NCBI GenBank assembly: GCA_025358125.1
Contig: JANYKS010000103.1
Coordinates: 1 to 64,000, forward strand
Source of the DNA: Actinomycetes bacterium
Lineage (GTDB): Bacteria > Actinomycetota > Acidimicrobiia > Acidimicrobiales > Ilumatobacteraceae
Length of the DNA: 64,000 nucleotides
Direction of reading: 5' to 3'
Shown: positions 32,115-40,036 of the stretch, piece by piece
How positions within the stretch are numbered: the stretch's first letter is position 1
Layout of the letters: every line of letters starts with the position of its first letter
The notes under the pieces: model-generated
The model's database searches: none
Told to the model about the DNA's origin: nothing
The model's input: only the letters and a program-made list of their open reading frames with translations
Translations under genes and position numbers: made by a program

Positions 32115-33224
32115 GTGAAAATCGTCGTCACCGGTGGCGCCGGGTTCATCGGCTCCCATATCGCCGACGAACTCGTCGCAGGCGGACACGAGGTGGTCGT
32201 ACTCGACGATCTGGATCCGGCGGCACACGACGGAATACCGGTTGGACTGTCGCCGTCGGCGCAATATGTCTGGCGGGACGTGCGTGATCCCGAGGCGTGG
32301 GCCGACGTGCTCGGCGGAGCCGGCGGGGTGTGTCACCAGGCGGCCAAGGTTGGGCTCGGAGTCGACTTCGCCGATGTCGAAGACTATGTGGGTCGCAATG
32401 ATGCCGGTACGGCCGCGATGCTCCGAGCCCTGCACGACACTCAGTTCAGCGGCCGAATCGTGTTGGCGTCGAGCATGGTGGTGTACGGCGAGGGCCGGTA
32501 CCGGTGTGGGTCCGATGGACTGGTTCGTCCAGGTCCTCGTCGCCTGAGCGATCTCGATGCTGGCCGCTATGAGCCGACGTGTCCTCAATGTGGCGGAGGG
32601 CTCGTCGCCGAATCCGTGCCGGAGGATCACTGGTTGGACCCACGCAACGTCTACGCAACGACGAAGCTTGCCCAAGAGGGCCTGTGCAACGCGTTCGCGC
32701 GCGAACACCCGGCGGCGGTGGTGACCTCCTTGCGCTATCACAACGTGTACGGGCCTCGGATGCCGCGCGACACTCCCTACGCAGGCGTCGCCAGCATCTT
32801 CCGTAGCGCGTATGCACGGGGAGAGGCGCCGCGCGTGATGGAAGATGGTGGCCAGCGGCGAGACTTCGTCCACGTCACCGACGTCGCTCAAGCAAACGTG
32901 CTCGCCTTGATCAACGAGGAACCTGCGCCCGGCCCGTTCAACGTGTGCACCGGCACGCCTCGCACCGTGCTCGAGATGGCGCAAGCGCTGCGCCCTTCCG
33001 GCGCGCCCGAGCCGGTGGTCGTCGGCGGCTATCGGCTCGGCGACATCCGCCACGTCTTCGCCAATGCCGAACGGGCAGCGTCGGTGTTGGGCTTCCGAGC
33101 AACGGTCACGTTCGATGATGGCATGCACAGCTTCTCTCAGGCGCCGTTGCGCGAGAGTTCCGTCGCGACCAGCAGTCGTTCCGAGGTACGAGAAGGTAGC
33201 CGTCATCGACCTGATCGACCGTGA
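32115..33224 (+). CDS. NAD-dependent epimerase/dehydratase with a Cys insertion
   Basis: 369 residues of the extended SDR family: NAD motif VTGGAGFIGSHIADEL, VLASSMVVYGEG, and catalytic YATTK with Y180 and K184. An unusual insertion before the catalytic motif contains CGSDG and a zinc-ribbon-like EPTCPQCGGGL pair. Start is GTG 32115, behind a strong AAAGGAG. It is divergent from the GT2/DUF2064 pair by 34 bases, so they probably share regulation. It would supply a modified nucleotide-sugar for the cluster. The C-terminal ~35 residues are polar and probably disordered. Confidence 0.9.
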   Translation: MKIVVTGGAGFIGSHIADELVAGGHEVVVLDDLDPAAHDGIPVGLSPSAQYVWRDVRDPEAWADVLGGAGGVCHQAAKVGLGVDFADVEDYVGRNDAGTAAMLRALHDTQFSGRIVLASSMVVYGEGRYRCGSDGLVRPGPRRLSDLDAGRYEPTCPQCGGGLVAESVPEDHWLDPRNVYATTKLAQEGLCNAFAREHPAAVVTSLRYHNVYGPRMPRDTPYAGVASIFRSAYARGEAPRVMEDGGQRRDFVHVTDVAQANVLALINEEPAPGPFNVCTGTPRTVLEMAQALRPSGAPEPVVVGGYRLGDIRHVFANAERAASVLGFRATVTFDDGMHSFSQAPLRESSVATSSRSEVREGSRHRPDRP

Positions 33225-33238
33225 TCCTGGCGCGTTGT

Positions 33239-34039
33239 TCACAGTCGCTCCGTCAGGCGGTCGGGGACCTGCGTGATCGCCGCGGTGATCAACTCGCGGA
33301 CCGTCGCCACGTTGGAACGCACCATTTCGAAGACCACTTCCATCGAGACGGGTTCGTGGCCGTCGACACCTGCGTCGTAGTCCGTCACCAGCGCCACGGT
33401 CGCGTAGCGGATACCGAGCTCGGCGGCGAGCACCGCCTCGGGGTAGCCCGTCATGTTGACCACGTGCCACCCCATCTCGCGGAACCACGCGCTCTCCGCT
33501 CGCGTCGAGAATCGCGGACCGTTGATCACGACCATCGTTGCGCCGTCGATGACGTCGACGCCGATGCTGGTTCCGACGCGGACGAGGTGGGCGCGCAGTG
33601 CCGCGTCGTATGGTTCGGCGAAGGTCTGATGATGCACCGGTTTCGCCGAGCCGGGCTCATCGCCTGGCCCACCCGTGTCGTGATACGTGTCGGCCCGCCC
33701 CCACGTGCGATCGATGAGCTGGTCGACCACGACAAGTTGGCCGGGGTGAATGTCGGGCTGCAACGAGCCGACCGAGCAGGGCGCGACGATCGATGCCACG
33801 CCCAGCGAGTGCAACGCCCAGACGTTGGCGCGGAAGGGCACCCGGTGGGCAGCGAAACCGTGCTCGCGGCCGTGCCGTGGCAAGAAGGCGACTCGCCGGC
33901 CGGCGAGCGAACCAACGACCACAGGGGCCGCAGGCGCTCCGAACGGTGTCGAAACGTGTACTTCCTTCGCGTCTGCGAGGAACTCGTAGAAACCGGTTCC
34001 ACCGATGATTCCGATCGTCGCTTCGCGATCCTGTTCCAT
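33239..34039 (-). CDS. S-methyl-5'-thioadenosine phosphorylase-like enzyme
   Basis: 266 residues of the PNP/MTAP family: GIIGGTGFYEF phosphate-binding start, FLPRHGREHGFAAHRVPFRAN, SVGSLQPDIHPG, and the substrate-side NMTGYPEAVLAAELGI. ATG 34039 fits the family N-terminus. It cleaves adenine from 5'-substituted adenosines by phosphorolysis. In this cluster it may salvage methylthioadenosine or 5'-deoxyadenosine released by the radical SAM and methyltransferase enzymes, or remove adenine from a 5'-hetero-substituted intermediate. Confidence 0.92.
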   Translation of the reverse strand: MEQDREATIGIIGGTGFYEFLADAKEVHVSTPFGAPAAPVVVGSLAGRRVAFLPRHGREHGFAAHRVPFRANVWALHSLGVASIVAPCSVGSLQPDIHPGQLVVVDQLIDRTWGRADTYHDTGGPGDEPGSAKPVHHQTFAEPYDAALRAHLVRVGTSIGVDVIDGATMVVINGPRFSTRAESAWFREMGWHVVNMTGYPEAVLAAELGIRYATVALVTDYDAGVDGHEPVSMEVVFEMVRSNVATVRELITAAITQVPDRLTERL

Positions 34040-34082
34040 GATCGAGCGACGGTAGTGCCGTGTGGGCAACAGGTGGCACACC

Positions 34083-34093
34083 GTTTCCGAAAC
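34083..34093. promoter_or_regulatory. GTTTCCGAAAC palindrome between MTAP and DoxX genes
   Basis: Perfect GTTTC/GAAAC inverted repeat with a single central base, 44 bases before the MTAP start and 77 before the DoxX start. It is the clearest of the three related palindromes in the cluster's divergent promoters. Confidence 0.5.
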
Positions 34094-34169
34094 ATTTGGA
34101 CAACTGGACTTTCTCACATGTCCGGTCTGGCATGATCGGTCCGTTCGACGACAGTGGAGGAGGACGAAG

Positions 34170-35087
34170 GTGAAGACCGAAATGGCGATCCGCTCCGATG
34201 AACCGGGGGCGAAATGGGAAGCCGTCGATACACGGGCTCGGAACTTCGTCATTGCTTCGGCGCGCATTGCGGCCGGCTTGCTGTGGCTGGCAAACCTCCA
34301 TTGGAAGGTACCCCCGAACTTCGGCCAAGACACGGGCGGGGGGCTGTACAAGTACACCCGGTCGGCCGTCGACAATCCCGTCTGGGGGGTCTGGAGCTCG
34401 ATCACCGAGCGCGTGATCCTGCCCAACTTCCATCTGTTCGGCTGGATCGTCATCCTCACCGATGGGACGCTCGCCGTTCTGCTGTTGCTCGGCTATCGCA
34501 CTCGTCTCGCCGCGCTCGTCGGAGCGTTCAACACCATCCCGATCTTTCTGTCCGTGCTCTACTACGACAAGTCCGCCGAGTGGCCGTGGAGCTATGCAAT
34601 GATCTTCTTCCTCCACCTGATGCTGTTCGCGGTGCCCGCCGGCGAACACTCGCAGGGAATCGACACGGCGCTGCGAGCCGGACGATCAGCGCGTGACCGC
34701 GCCTTCCTGGTGCTCGGTGGTATCGCCGTGATCGTCGGACTAGTGGGCCTGTACCTCTCGCGCGACCTCGATTTCGCGACGCGACAAGTGGCCTTCTTCG
34801 GCCACGCAAAGTGGGAACTGAAACTGATTTGGTTCAACGGCCTCGCCGCAGTACTCACCATCGCGTTCGGGGTGGCGTTCATCATGGGGGCTCGTTACCG
34901 AGTGATTGGCCTCGTTGCGTCTGGCGGGTTCGCCGTCATGGCCCTGGTTGTGCTCGTCCAGCAACACTGGAACAACGTTTCGAAGGGGGCGCCGGCTGTG
35001 GTCGGCACGGCTTCGAATGCTGCGTTCTGGGCCATGTTCGCCCTGGCTGGAACCGTGATGATTCGGGCCGACCGCCGCCAGAGGTGA
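34170..35087 (+). CDS. DoxX/DoxD-like membrane protein
   Basis: 305 residues with seven or so helices. The N-terminal part (RIAAGLLWLANLHWKVPPNFG) and FHLFGWIVILTDGTLAVLLLLGYRTRLAALVG match the DoxX/TQO-small-subunit family, often linked to thiol or sulfur oxidation at the membrane. Start is GTG 34170 with GGAGGAGG upstream. Its stop overlaps the next gene (GTGA). Within this cluster it is a candidate quinone-linked sulfur or selenium oxidase component, an inference from family only. Confidence 0.78.
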   Translation: MKTEMAIRSDEPGAKWEAVDTRARNFVIASARIAAGLLWLANLHWKVPPNFGQDTGGGLYKYTRSAVDNPVWGVWSSITERVILPNFHLFGWIVILTDGTLAVLLLLGYRTRLAALVGAFNTIPIFLSVLYYDKSAEWPWSYAMIFFLHLMLFAVPAGEHSQGIDTALRAGRSARDRAFLVLGGIAVIVGLVGLYLSRDLDFATRQVAFFGHAKWELKLIWFNGLAAVLTIAFGVAFIMGARYRVIGLVASGGFAVMALVVLVQQHWNNVSKGAPAVVGTASNAAFWAMFALAGTVMIRADRRQR

Positions 35088-36451
35088 CAACGCGCCGAAG
35101 TCGGGCAGCGCTCACGACAACGCTGTTTGCGCTTGCCATAGGGTTGGTATGGCTGAGCATCATCTGGGGCCGCCGCCTTCAGAAACGGATGCCCGAGATC
35201 AAGCTTGGTGCTGCACCCTTCGTCGGTCGCGATCAGCGCGACGGTTGGGACTGGCGAGCACACTGGCAGCTGGCGATACCCATCGTCATCGCGTGTGTCG
35301 TCGTCTTTGCCGCACCGCACGTCATCACCCGTTGGCGCTTGCGGTGGGTCGCTCTCGCGACGGGCCTCACTGCTGGCGCGTTCGCTGTCGCGCTCGCTTT
35401 CGGCGACGGCTCAGACGGGTTGTTCCACGGCGCCACCGACAACACCGAGTACTACGCCAACCTCTCCCAGACGCGCGAGTGGCGATCATTCCTGAGTACG
35501 TTCGTCGATCGTCTGCCCTACTACAGCGTCCACGTACGCGGACATCCACCCGGCTTTACGCTCGTGCTCAAGGCGATCGCCGCGATCGGACTTCACGGTG
35601 CATGGCCGGTCGTGACGCTCTCCATCATCGGCGTCGTGACCACGCCGATCGCCGTTCTGATTGCGGTGCATCGTCTCGCAGGTTCGTCGTGGGCCCGACG
35701 CGCGGCCCCGTTCCTGGTGGTCACGCCATACGCAATCTGGCAGATCACGTCGGCCGATGCTTTCTACACGGCCGTGACGTCTGCAAGCGTTGCGATGTTC
35801 GCTGTTGCTCTCACCGCACCTCGTTGGCAGGCTGGCGCAGCGTCGCTCGCGGGAGGGCTGCTCATCGGGCTTTCGTTGTTCTTCACCTACGGTGCAGTCA
35901 CCTTTTTGATCGTGCTGGGAGCGGTGGTCGGTTCGAGTTGGCGACGGAAGAGACGGATCGCGATGGTGATCGCGCTGTCGAGCATCGCCGCACTGGCTGT
36001 GTTGTTCGCGTACCGGTCGTTCGGTTTCTGGTGGTTCGACGGCGCCTCAGCGCTCAGGGAGCAGTACTGGGCCGGCACCGCGAAGTTCCGGACATGGACC
36101 TACTTCGCCCTCAGCAACGTTGCCGTGCTGCTGGTTGCCGTCGGACCCGCGGTGCTCGCAGGCGTCGGGCGGCTCCGCGTCCGCGGGCTGTGGATCCTGT
36201 TCGGCGCGGCACTCGTCGCCATCACCGCATCCGAGGTCTCCCAATACTCCAAAGGCGAGGTCGAACGGATCTGGTTGCTGTTCTACCCATGGGTGATGCT
36301 CGGCGCGGCGCCACTTGCGACCGCCGGCGCCGCGCCGCTTGCGACCACCGATGGCCCCGACGGCCCCGGTGTCGCAACACTGCGCGTCTGGTTGGTGATC
36401 CAGGCGGCAGTAGCGATCGTGCTGCAGTCATGGCTCGTCAGCAAATGGTAA
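35084..36451 (+). CDS. GT-C-like multi-pass membrane protein
   Basis: 455 residues from GTG 35084 (GTGA overlap with the DoxX gene). About ten to eleven helices. The external loop DNTEYYANLSQTREWRSFLSTF, then SVHVRGHPPGFTL, fits mannosyltransferase-like GT-C proteins. SQYSKGEVERIWLLFYPW lies near the C-terminus. Coupling to the cluster suggests that a cytoplasmic sugar product is finally moved to, or used at, the membrane. Confidence 0.75.
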   Translation: MTTRRSRAALTTTLFALAIGLVWLSIIWGRRLQKRMPEIKLGAAPFVGRDQRDGWDWRAHWQLAIPIVIACVVVFAAPHVITRWRLRWVALATGLTAGAFAVALAFGDGSDGLFHGATDNTEYYANLSQTREWRSFLSTFVDRLPYYSVHVRGHPPGFTLVLKAIAAIGLHGAWPVVTLSIIGVVTTPIAVLIAVHRLAGSSWARRAAPFLVVTPYAIWQITSADAFYTAVTSASVAMFAVALTAPRWQAGAASLAGGLLIGLSLFFTYGAVTFLIVLGAVVGSSWRRKRRIAMVIALSSIAALAVLFAYRSFGFWWFDGASALREQYWAGTAKFRTWTYFALSNVAVLLVAVGPAVLAGVGRLRVRGLWILFGAALVAITASEVSQYSKGEVERIWLLFYPWVMLGAAPLATAGAAPLATTDGPDGPGVATLRVWLVIQAAVAIVLQSWLVSKW

Positions 36452-36480
36452 GAACGCCCGCCCGCCGCAGCGCCCGCTGA

Positions 36481-37308
36481 TCAGCCCACAACAGGGGCGT
36501 ACACGATGCCGATGGTGCCGGCGCCAGTGTGGGCGCCAACGGACGGTCCGACCTCGTAGCGAGTGAGTTCGACGATCCCGGGCGAGCCGGCGAGCCGGTC
36601 GGCGAGCGCTGCCGCCACGGTCGGGCGCAGGGCGTCGCCGATGCCTGCGCGCAGCGGCTGACGGGCGGCAATGGTCCGGACGTGGTGGGCCATCAGGTCG
36701 ACGGCGGCTTGGATGTCGTCGGCTCGATCGAGCTCGCGCATGCCGGCCGCGTCGAGTTCCAGGATCGAGGTCGGGGCGATCTCTCCGGTGACGGCCACGA
36801 AGCGTCCGCCGCGGCGCGCCAGCTCCGGCACGCCCACGACGAACACGCTGCCGGTCTGAGCCGCCGTCGAACGTGCGATGTCGGCGGCGGCAGTGATCGT
36901 CTGGCCAGCGGCGAGAGCATCGCCGGCAGCCCACAGGCACAACGCCACCGGGAACGATGCGAGCTGGGTGTCGATCACCGATACCGCCACATCGGCGTTG
37001 TCGGCTGCGATGGTCGCAGCTGACACGGTGGCCGAATAGTTCGAGCCGGTGTGGATCGACAGCACGTGGTGGGCGCCTTCCCTGGCTGCCTGTCGGTATG
37101 CGGTGAGGAACGCACCGGGGGAGGGCGCCGAGGTCGTGACGATTGCTCCGGCGGCGAGTCGGGCGTAGAAGTCGGCGCTTGACAGGTCGTGGCCTTCGTG
37201 ATGCTCCTCACCGTCGACGGTCACGTTCATCGCCACGACGATGACATCGAATCGGTGACGCAGTGCGGGCGGGATCATCGAGGCCGAGTCGGTGACGATC
37301 CGGATCAC
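36481..37308 (-). CDS. DegV-family fatty-acid-binding protein
   Basis: 275 residues. DegV signatures are clear: IVTDSASMIPP, TTSAPSPGAFL, SIHTGSNYSAT, SVIDTQLASF, and the C-terminal GPSVGAHTGAGTIGIVY. These proteins (FakB) hold a fatty acid for phosphorylation by FakA. The gene starts at GTG 37308, which overlaps the plsY stop (GTGA). PlsY consumes acyl-phosphate, so the pair suggests use of exogenous fatty acids. FakA was not seen in the window. Confidence 0.92.
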   Translation of the reverse strand: MIRIVTDSASMIPPALRHRFDVIVVAMNVTVDGEEHHEGHDLSSADFYARLAAGAIVTTSAPSPGAFLTAYRQAAREGAHHVLSIHTGSNYSATVSAATIAADNADVAVSVIDTQLASFPVALCLWAAGDALAAGQTITAAADIARSTAAQTGSVFVVGVPELARRGGRFVAVTGEIAPTSILELDAAGMRELDRADDIQAAVDLMAHHVRTIAARQPLRAGIGDALRPTVAAALADRLAGSPGIVELTRYEVGPSVGAHTGAGTIGIVYAPVVG

Positions 37309-37931
37309 GACGCCCTCCGCGCGGCACGGAACTTGGCGATGATCATCGCCGATCCGGCCGCGGCGAACAGCGGCAGCCCGACGGTGGGTTCAGGACCCCA
37401 GGCGTTCGGGAGCCGGCGTCGCCACCACACCAGACTCGACGTGACCCAGGCGGCGCACGCCCACCGGATCGTCCGCTCGGCGTTGCGGCCCGCAGCCACG
37501 CCGGCCATCGCCACGGCGGCGTCGATCGGGAAGTAGGCGGGGAAGACGGCGAGGCAGGCGCCGGCTGACGTGGCGACACCCTTGCCGCCGCGTCCACCGG
37601 ACCAGACGGGCACGATGTGGCCGGCGATCGCCGTCGCCGCGGCTGCGTACGAGCCTGCCGACCCGGCAACCAAACGACCGGTCGCGCCGGCAGCCGCGCC
37701 CTTGGCCATGTCGGCGGCGAGCACGGCCAGGCCCCAGCGCGGTCCGAGCACCGCCGCGGCGTTGGCGGCGCCCGGGTTGCCGGTTCCGGCGGCCCGGAGA
37801 TCGCCGACACCGGTGCGCGCGAGTCGGGTCGCGATGTCTGCTGATGGGATCGTCCCGGCCAGATAGCCGAGTACGGCCGCGATCGGGATGCGAAGAGCAC
37901 TGTGGCGGGTCACGATGTCAGATACTCGCAT
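37305..37931 (-). CDS. plsY: Glycerol-3-phosphate acyltransferase PlsY-like
   Basis: 208 residues, five or so helices. Three PlsY motifs are visible: GYLAGTIPSAD near the start, GTGNPGAANA, and GHIVPVWSGGRGGKGVAT. It transfers an acyl group from acyl-phosphate to glycerol-3-phosphate at the membrane. It is transcribed ahead of the DegV gene with a GTGA overlap. The C-terminal part is somewhat more polar than in typical PlsY, so it may be a second, non-housekeeping copy. Confidence 0.9.
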   Translation of the reverse strand: MRVSDIVTRHSALRIPIAAVLGYLAGTIPSADIATRLARTGVGDLRAAGTGNPGAANAAAVLGPRWGLAVLAADMAKGAAAGATGRLVAGSAGSYAAAATAIAGHIVPVWSGGRGGKGVATSAGACLAVFPAYFPIDAAVAMAGVAAGRNAERTIRWACAAWVTSSLVWWRRRLPNAWGPEPTVGLPLFAAAGSAMIIAKFRAARRAS

Positions 37932-38030
37932 GGTCGAGCGAACCCGATGACGTCGGTGGAATCTTCCCCAGAAACCCTGCTCCGTGAACCGGCTGCCCGG
38001 ATCACGAGGTGAGAGAAGCCGCTGTTGGGA

Positions 38031-38561
38031 TCAGTTGATCGCCGCACTCGCCGGGCTGTCGTCGGCCGAGATGTAGCGAGCGGTCTCGTCGGACAGTGTG
38101 GCGCCGGCTGCACTGCTCGCCTGGTCGAGGTCGAGGGCGGTAAACATGGCGTGCGCCTGGGCGCATCGCTTGCCGTCGTCGCGGACGACCTCGGCGGCGG
38201 TCTCGATCGATCGGCCGTCGGTGGCGGTGATCCACGCCCGTACCCGGTGGCGACGTCCGATCTGCAGCGGGCGGTCGAATCGAGTGGTCGTCTCGGTGGT
38301 GACAGCGAATCGTCCGGCGATCGCGATGGTGGCCCATGCCATCGCCTCGTCAATCACTGCCAGGGTGACGCCACCATGCACGAAGCGGGGAGCGCCCGAG
38401 AAGCGCTGATCGAGTTCGAACTCGGCGACCACGACGTTGTCGACGGTGTCATGGTGGAACGGGATCCTCAGGCCGGCATCGTTGCGTGGCTCGCACACGA
38501 AGCAGTTCGACTCGAATCCCCAGCCGTCGTTGGTGAGTGGCCGCAGCCTGTTGGTGGTCAT
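38031..38561 (-). CDS. Hotdog-fold thioesterase (PaaI-like)
   Basis: 176 residues with a single hotdog domain: FVHGGVTLAVIDEAMAWAT carries the HGG and Asp of the 4HBT/PaaI active site. An N-terminal Cys pair FESNCFVCEPRNDAGLRIPF is typical of a subgroup of actinobacterial PaaI proteins. ATG 38561 was chosen; the frame extends to 38618. It likely hydrolyses an acyl-CoA; the substrate is unknown. Confidence 0.85.
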   Translation of the reverse strand: MTTNRLRPLTNDGWGFESNCFVCEPRNDAGLRIPFHHDTVDNVVVAEFELDQRFSGAPRFVHGGVTLAVIDEAMAWATIAIAGRFAVTTETTTRFDRPLQIGRRHRVRAWITATDGRSIETAAEVVRDDGKRCAQAHAMFTALDLDQASSAAGATLSDETARYISADDSPASAAIN

Positions 38562-38639
38562 GCGTCGGGAACCCGTTCCCCGCCGTGAAACATTCCCGGA
38601 CCGAGAATGAGCGCACACGGCACCAGGTCGGCCGGCTCG

Positions 38640-38870
38640 TCAGCCGAGATCGCGCCGGACCCACCGGCGAATGCGATCCGCAGCACGCTCGGTCAGGCCA
38701 CGACGGCGTGCGAGGCTGTGCTTCACATGCACGGTCAGCTCCGCCTCCCGCCCGCAAGTCGGACACTCCATCACGTGGTCGGCGACGCGGGTTGCCAGAT
38801 TCCCGGTCAGCTCACCATCGACATGGGCGTCGATGTATTGGCGGTAGCGGAAGTGCTCGAGGTGCAACAC
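38640..38870 (-). CDS. Zinc-finger anti-sigma-like protein
   Basis: 76 residues from GTG 38870. Contains IDAHVDGELTGNLATRVADHVMECPTCGRE, the H-x3-C-x2-C zinc motif of ZAS anti-sigma factors, then a helical tail rich in Arg. No membrane segment, so it is cytoplasmic. It is divergent from the ECF sigma gene, which has another zinc-finger anti-sigma gene directly downstream. Start and strand are supported mainly by the motif. Confidence 0.72.
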   Translation of the reverse strand: MLHLEHFRYRQYIDAHVDGELTGNLATRVADHVMECPTCGREAELTVHVKHSLARRRGLTERAADRIRRWVRRDLG

Positions 38871-38910
38871 GGTGAGGAAACCCGATGACGACCTGGATGC
38901 TTCCCGCGGA

Positions 38911-39480
38911 ATGAACGGGCATCGTCGCCGGGTTCCCCTTCGCGTGTCGGGGTCCGAAGCCAGCCAGACAGCGTTCGAGCGGCACGTCCTGCCCGAGATC
39001 GAGGTGCTGTTGCGCGTTGCGCGTTCGCTCACCCACAACGAAGCCGACGCCGAGGATCTGGTCCAAGACACATTGATCCGCGCCTACCGGGCCATCGACC
39101 GCTTCGACGGGCGCTACCCCAGGGCGTGGCTGTTGACGATCCTGCGCAACACCCACATCAACCGCAACCGGCGGCAGCGCCCGGTGTTGTTGCGCGACGC
39201 GGATGGTACGTCGAGTCGGCTGGCCGAGATCGCCGGCAACGAGCAGGCCGATGGCAGCGTCGAAACCGGGTTCGACGCCGAGATCGAACGCGCTCTGGCC
39301 GAGCTCGACGAACCATTCCGTCGTGTCATCGAGCTCGTCGACATCGAGGGGCTCTCCTACGCCGAGGCTGCAGAAGTGCTCGGAGTTCCGACCGGCACGA
39401 TCATGAGCCGTCTGCACCGTGCCCGTAGCCGTATTCGCGACCGTCTTGCCCGGGCCGGCATCGCCCCGAGGAGCCACTGA
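38911..39480 (+). CDS. ECF RNA polymerase sigma factor
   Basis: ~189 residues. Sigma region 2: EVLLRVARSLTHNEADAEDLVQDTLIRAYRAIDRFDGRYPRAWLL (conserved DAEDLVQDT). Region 4: LSYAEAAEVLGVPTGTIMSRLHRARSRIRDRL. Possible starts are ATG 38911, GTG 38944 and one further upstream; none has a strong ribosome site. The stop overlaps the next ATG by one base (TGATG). It is flanked by two anti-sigma-like genes. Confidence 0.9.
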   Translation: MNGHRRRVPLRVSGSEASQTAFERHVLPEIEVLLRVARSLTHNEADAEDLVQDTLIRAYRAIDRFDGRYPRAWLLTILRNTHINRNRRQRPVLLRDADGTSSRLAEIAGNEQADGSVETGFDAEIERALAELDEPFRRVIELVDIEGLSYAEAAEVLGVPTGTIMSRLHRARSRIRDRLARAGIAPRSH

Positions 39481-39773
39481 TGAGATTCTCGTTGACGAGA
39501 CTGATCCGTCCCGCGAGCAGGCGTCCGATGACCTGCAGTGAGGTCGTCAAGTTGCTGCAGCACTACCTCGACGGTCGTCTCGACGAGCGACGCTCGGTGC
39601 GCCTCGCCGCCCACCTGGAAGACTGTCGCCGCTGCGGACTCGAGGCGGATACCTACGAGCGGATCAAGCACTCCCTGGCCGAGCGCCAGGGCACCCTGCC
39701 AGCCGATTCGCTGGCACGACTACGCGAGTTCGGCGAACGTATCGCCCGAGGTGACGAGCCGGTCGAACGATGA
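39480..39773 (+). CDS. Zinc-finger anti-sigma factor
   Basis: 97 residues. The ZAS motif is HLEDCRRCGLEADTYERIKHSL, preceded by TCSEVVKLLQHYLDGRLDE. No membrane helix, so it is a soluble, probably redox-responsive anti-sigma factor. Coupled to the sigma gene by TGATG and to nrtS by ATGA. Its tail resembles that of the divergent 38640-38870 protein (KHSLA followed by basic residues), which suggests a common origin. Confidence 0.85.
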   Translation: MRFSLTRLIRPASRRPMTCSEVVKLLQHYLDGRLDERRSVRLAAHLEDCRRCGLEADTYERIKHSLAERQGTLPADSLARLREFGERIARGDEPVER

Positions 39774-40021
39774 GCGAGTCACAGCAGATCTCGTGGGCAA
39801 CGTGGGGCGAGGCGTGTGCGCTGATCGCCAAGGGTGCCACGTTCCGCACGGCCAGCAAGATCGCGCTCGTTGTCGGCACGCTGCTCACAGCGATCAACCA
39901 GGGCGCCGTGATCGTCGGGGGTGACGCCACTGCTGCCACCTGGCTTCGCGCGGTGGCGAACTATCTGATCCCGTACGCCGTGGCCAGCCTCGGTTACCTT
40001 GCCCCGTTCCGCCGCCGTTGA
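39770..40021 (+). CDS. nrtS: NrtS-like nitrate/nitrite transporter
   Basis: 83 residues with two hydrophobic helices: ASKIALVVGTLLTAINQGAVIVGG and VANYLIPYAVASLGYLAPF. This arrangement with INQG and IPY is the short NrtS family. It lies in the sigma/anti-sigma operon (ATGA overlap), so nitrate or nitrite transport may be part of the stress response. Recognition rests on the two conserved helices. Confidence 0.75.
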   Translation: MSESQQISWATWGEACALIAKGATFRTASKIALVVGTLLTAINQGAVIVGGDATAATWLRAVANYLIPYAVASLGYLAPFRRR

Positions 40022-40036
40022 GGTCGGCCGACATCG

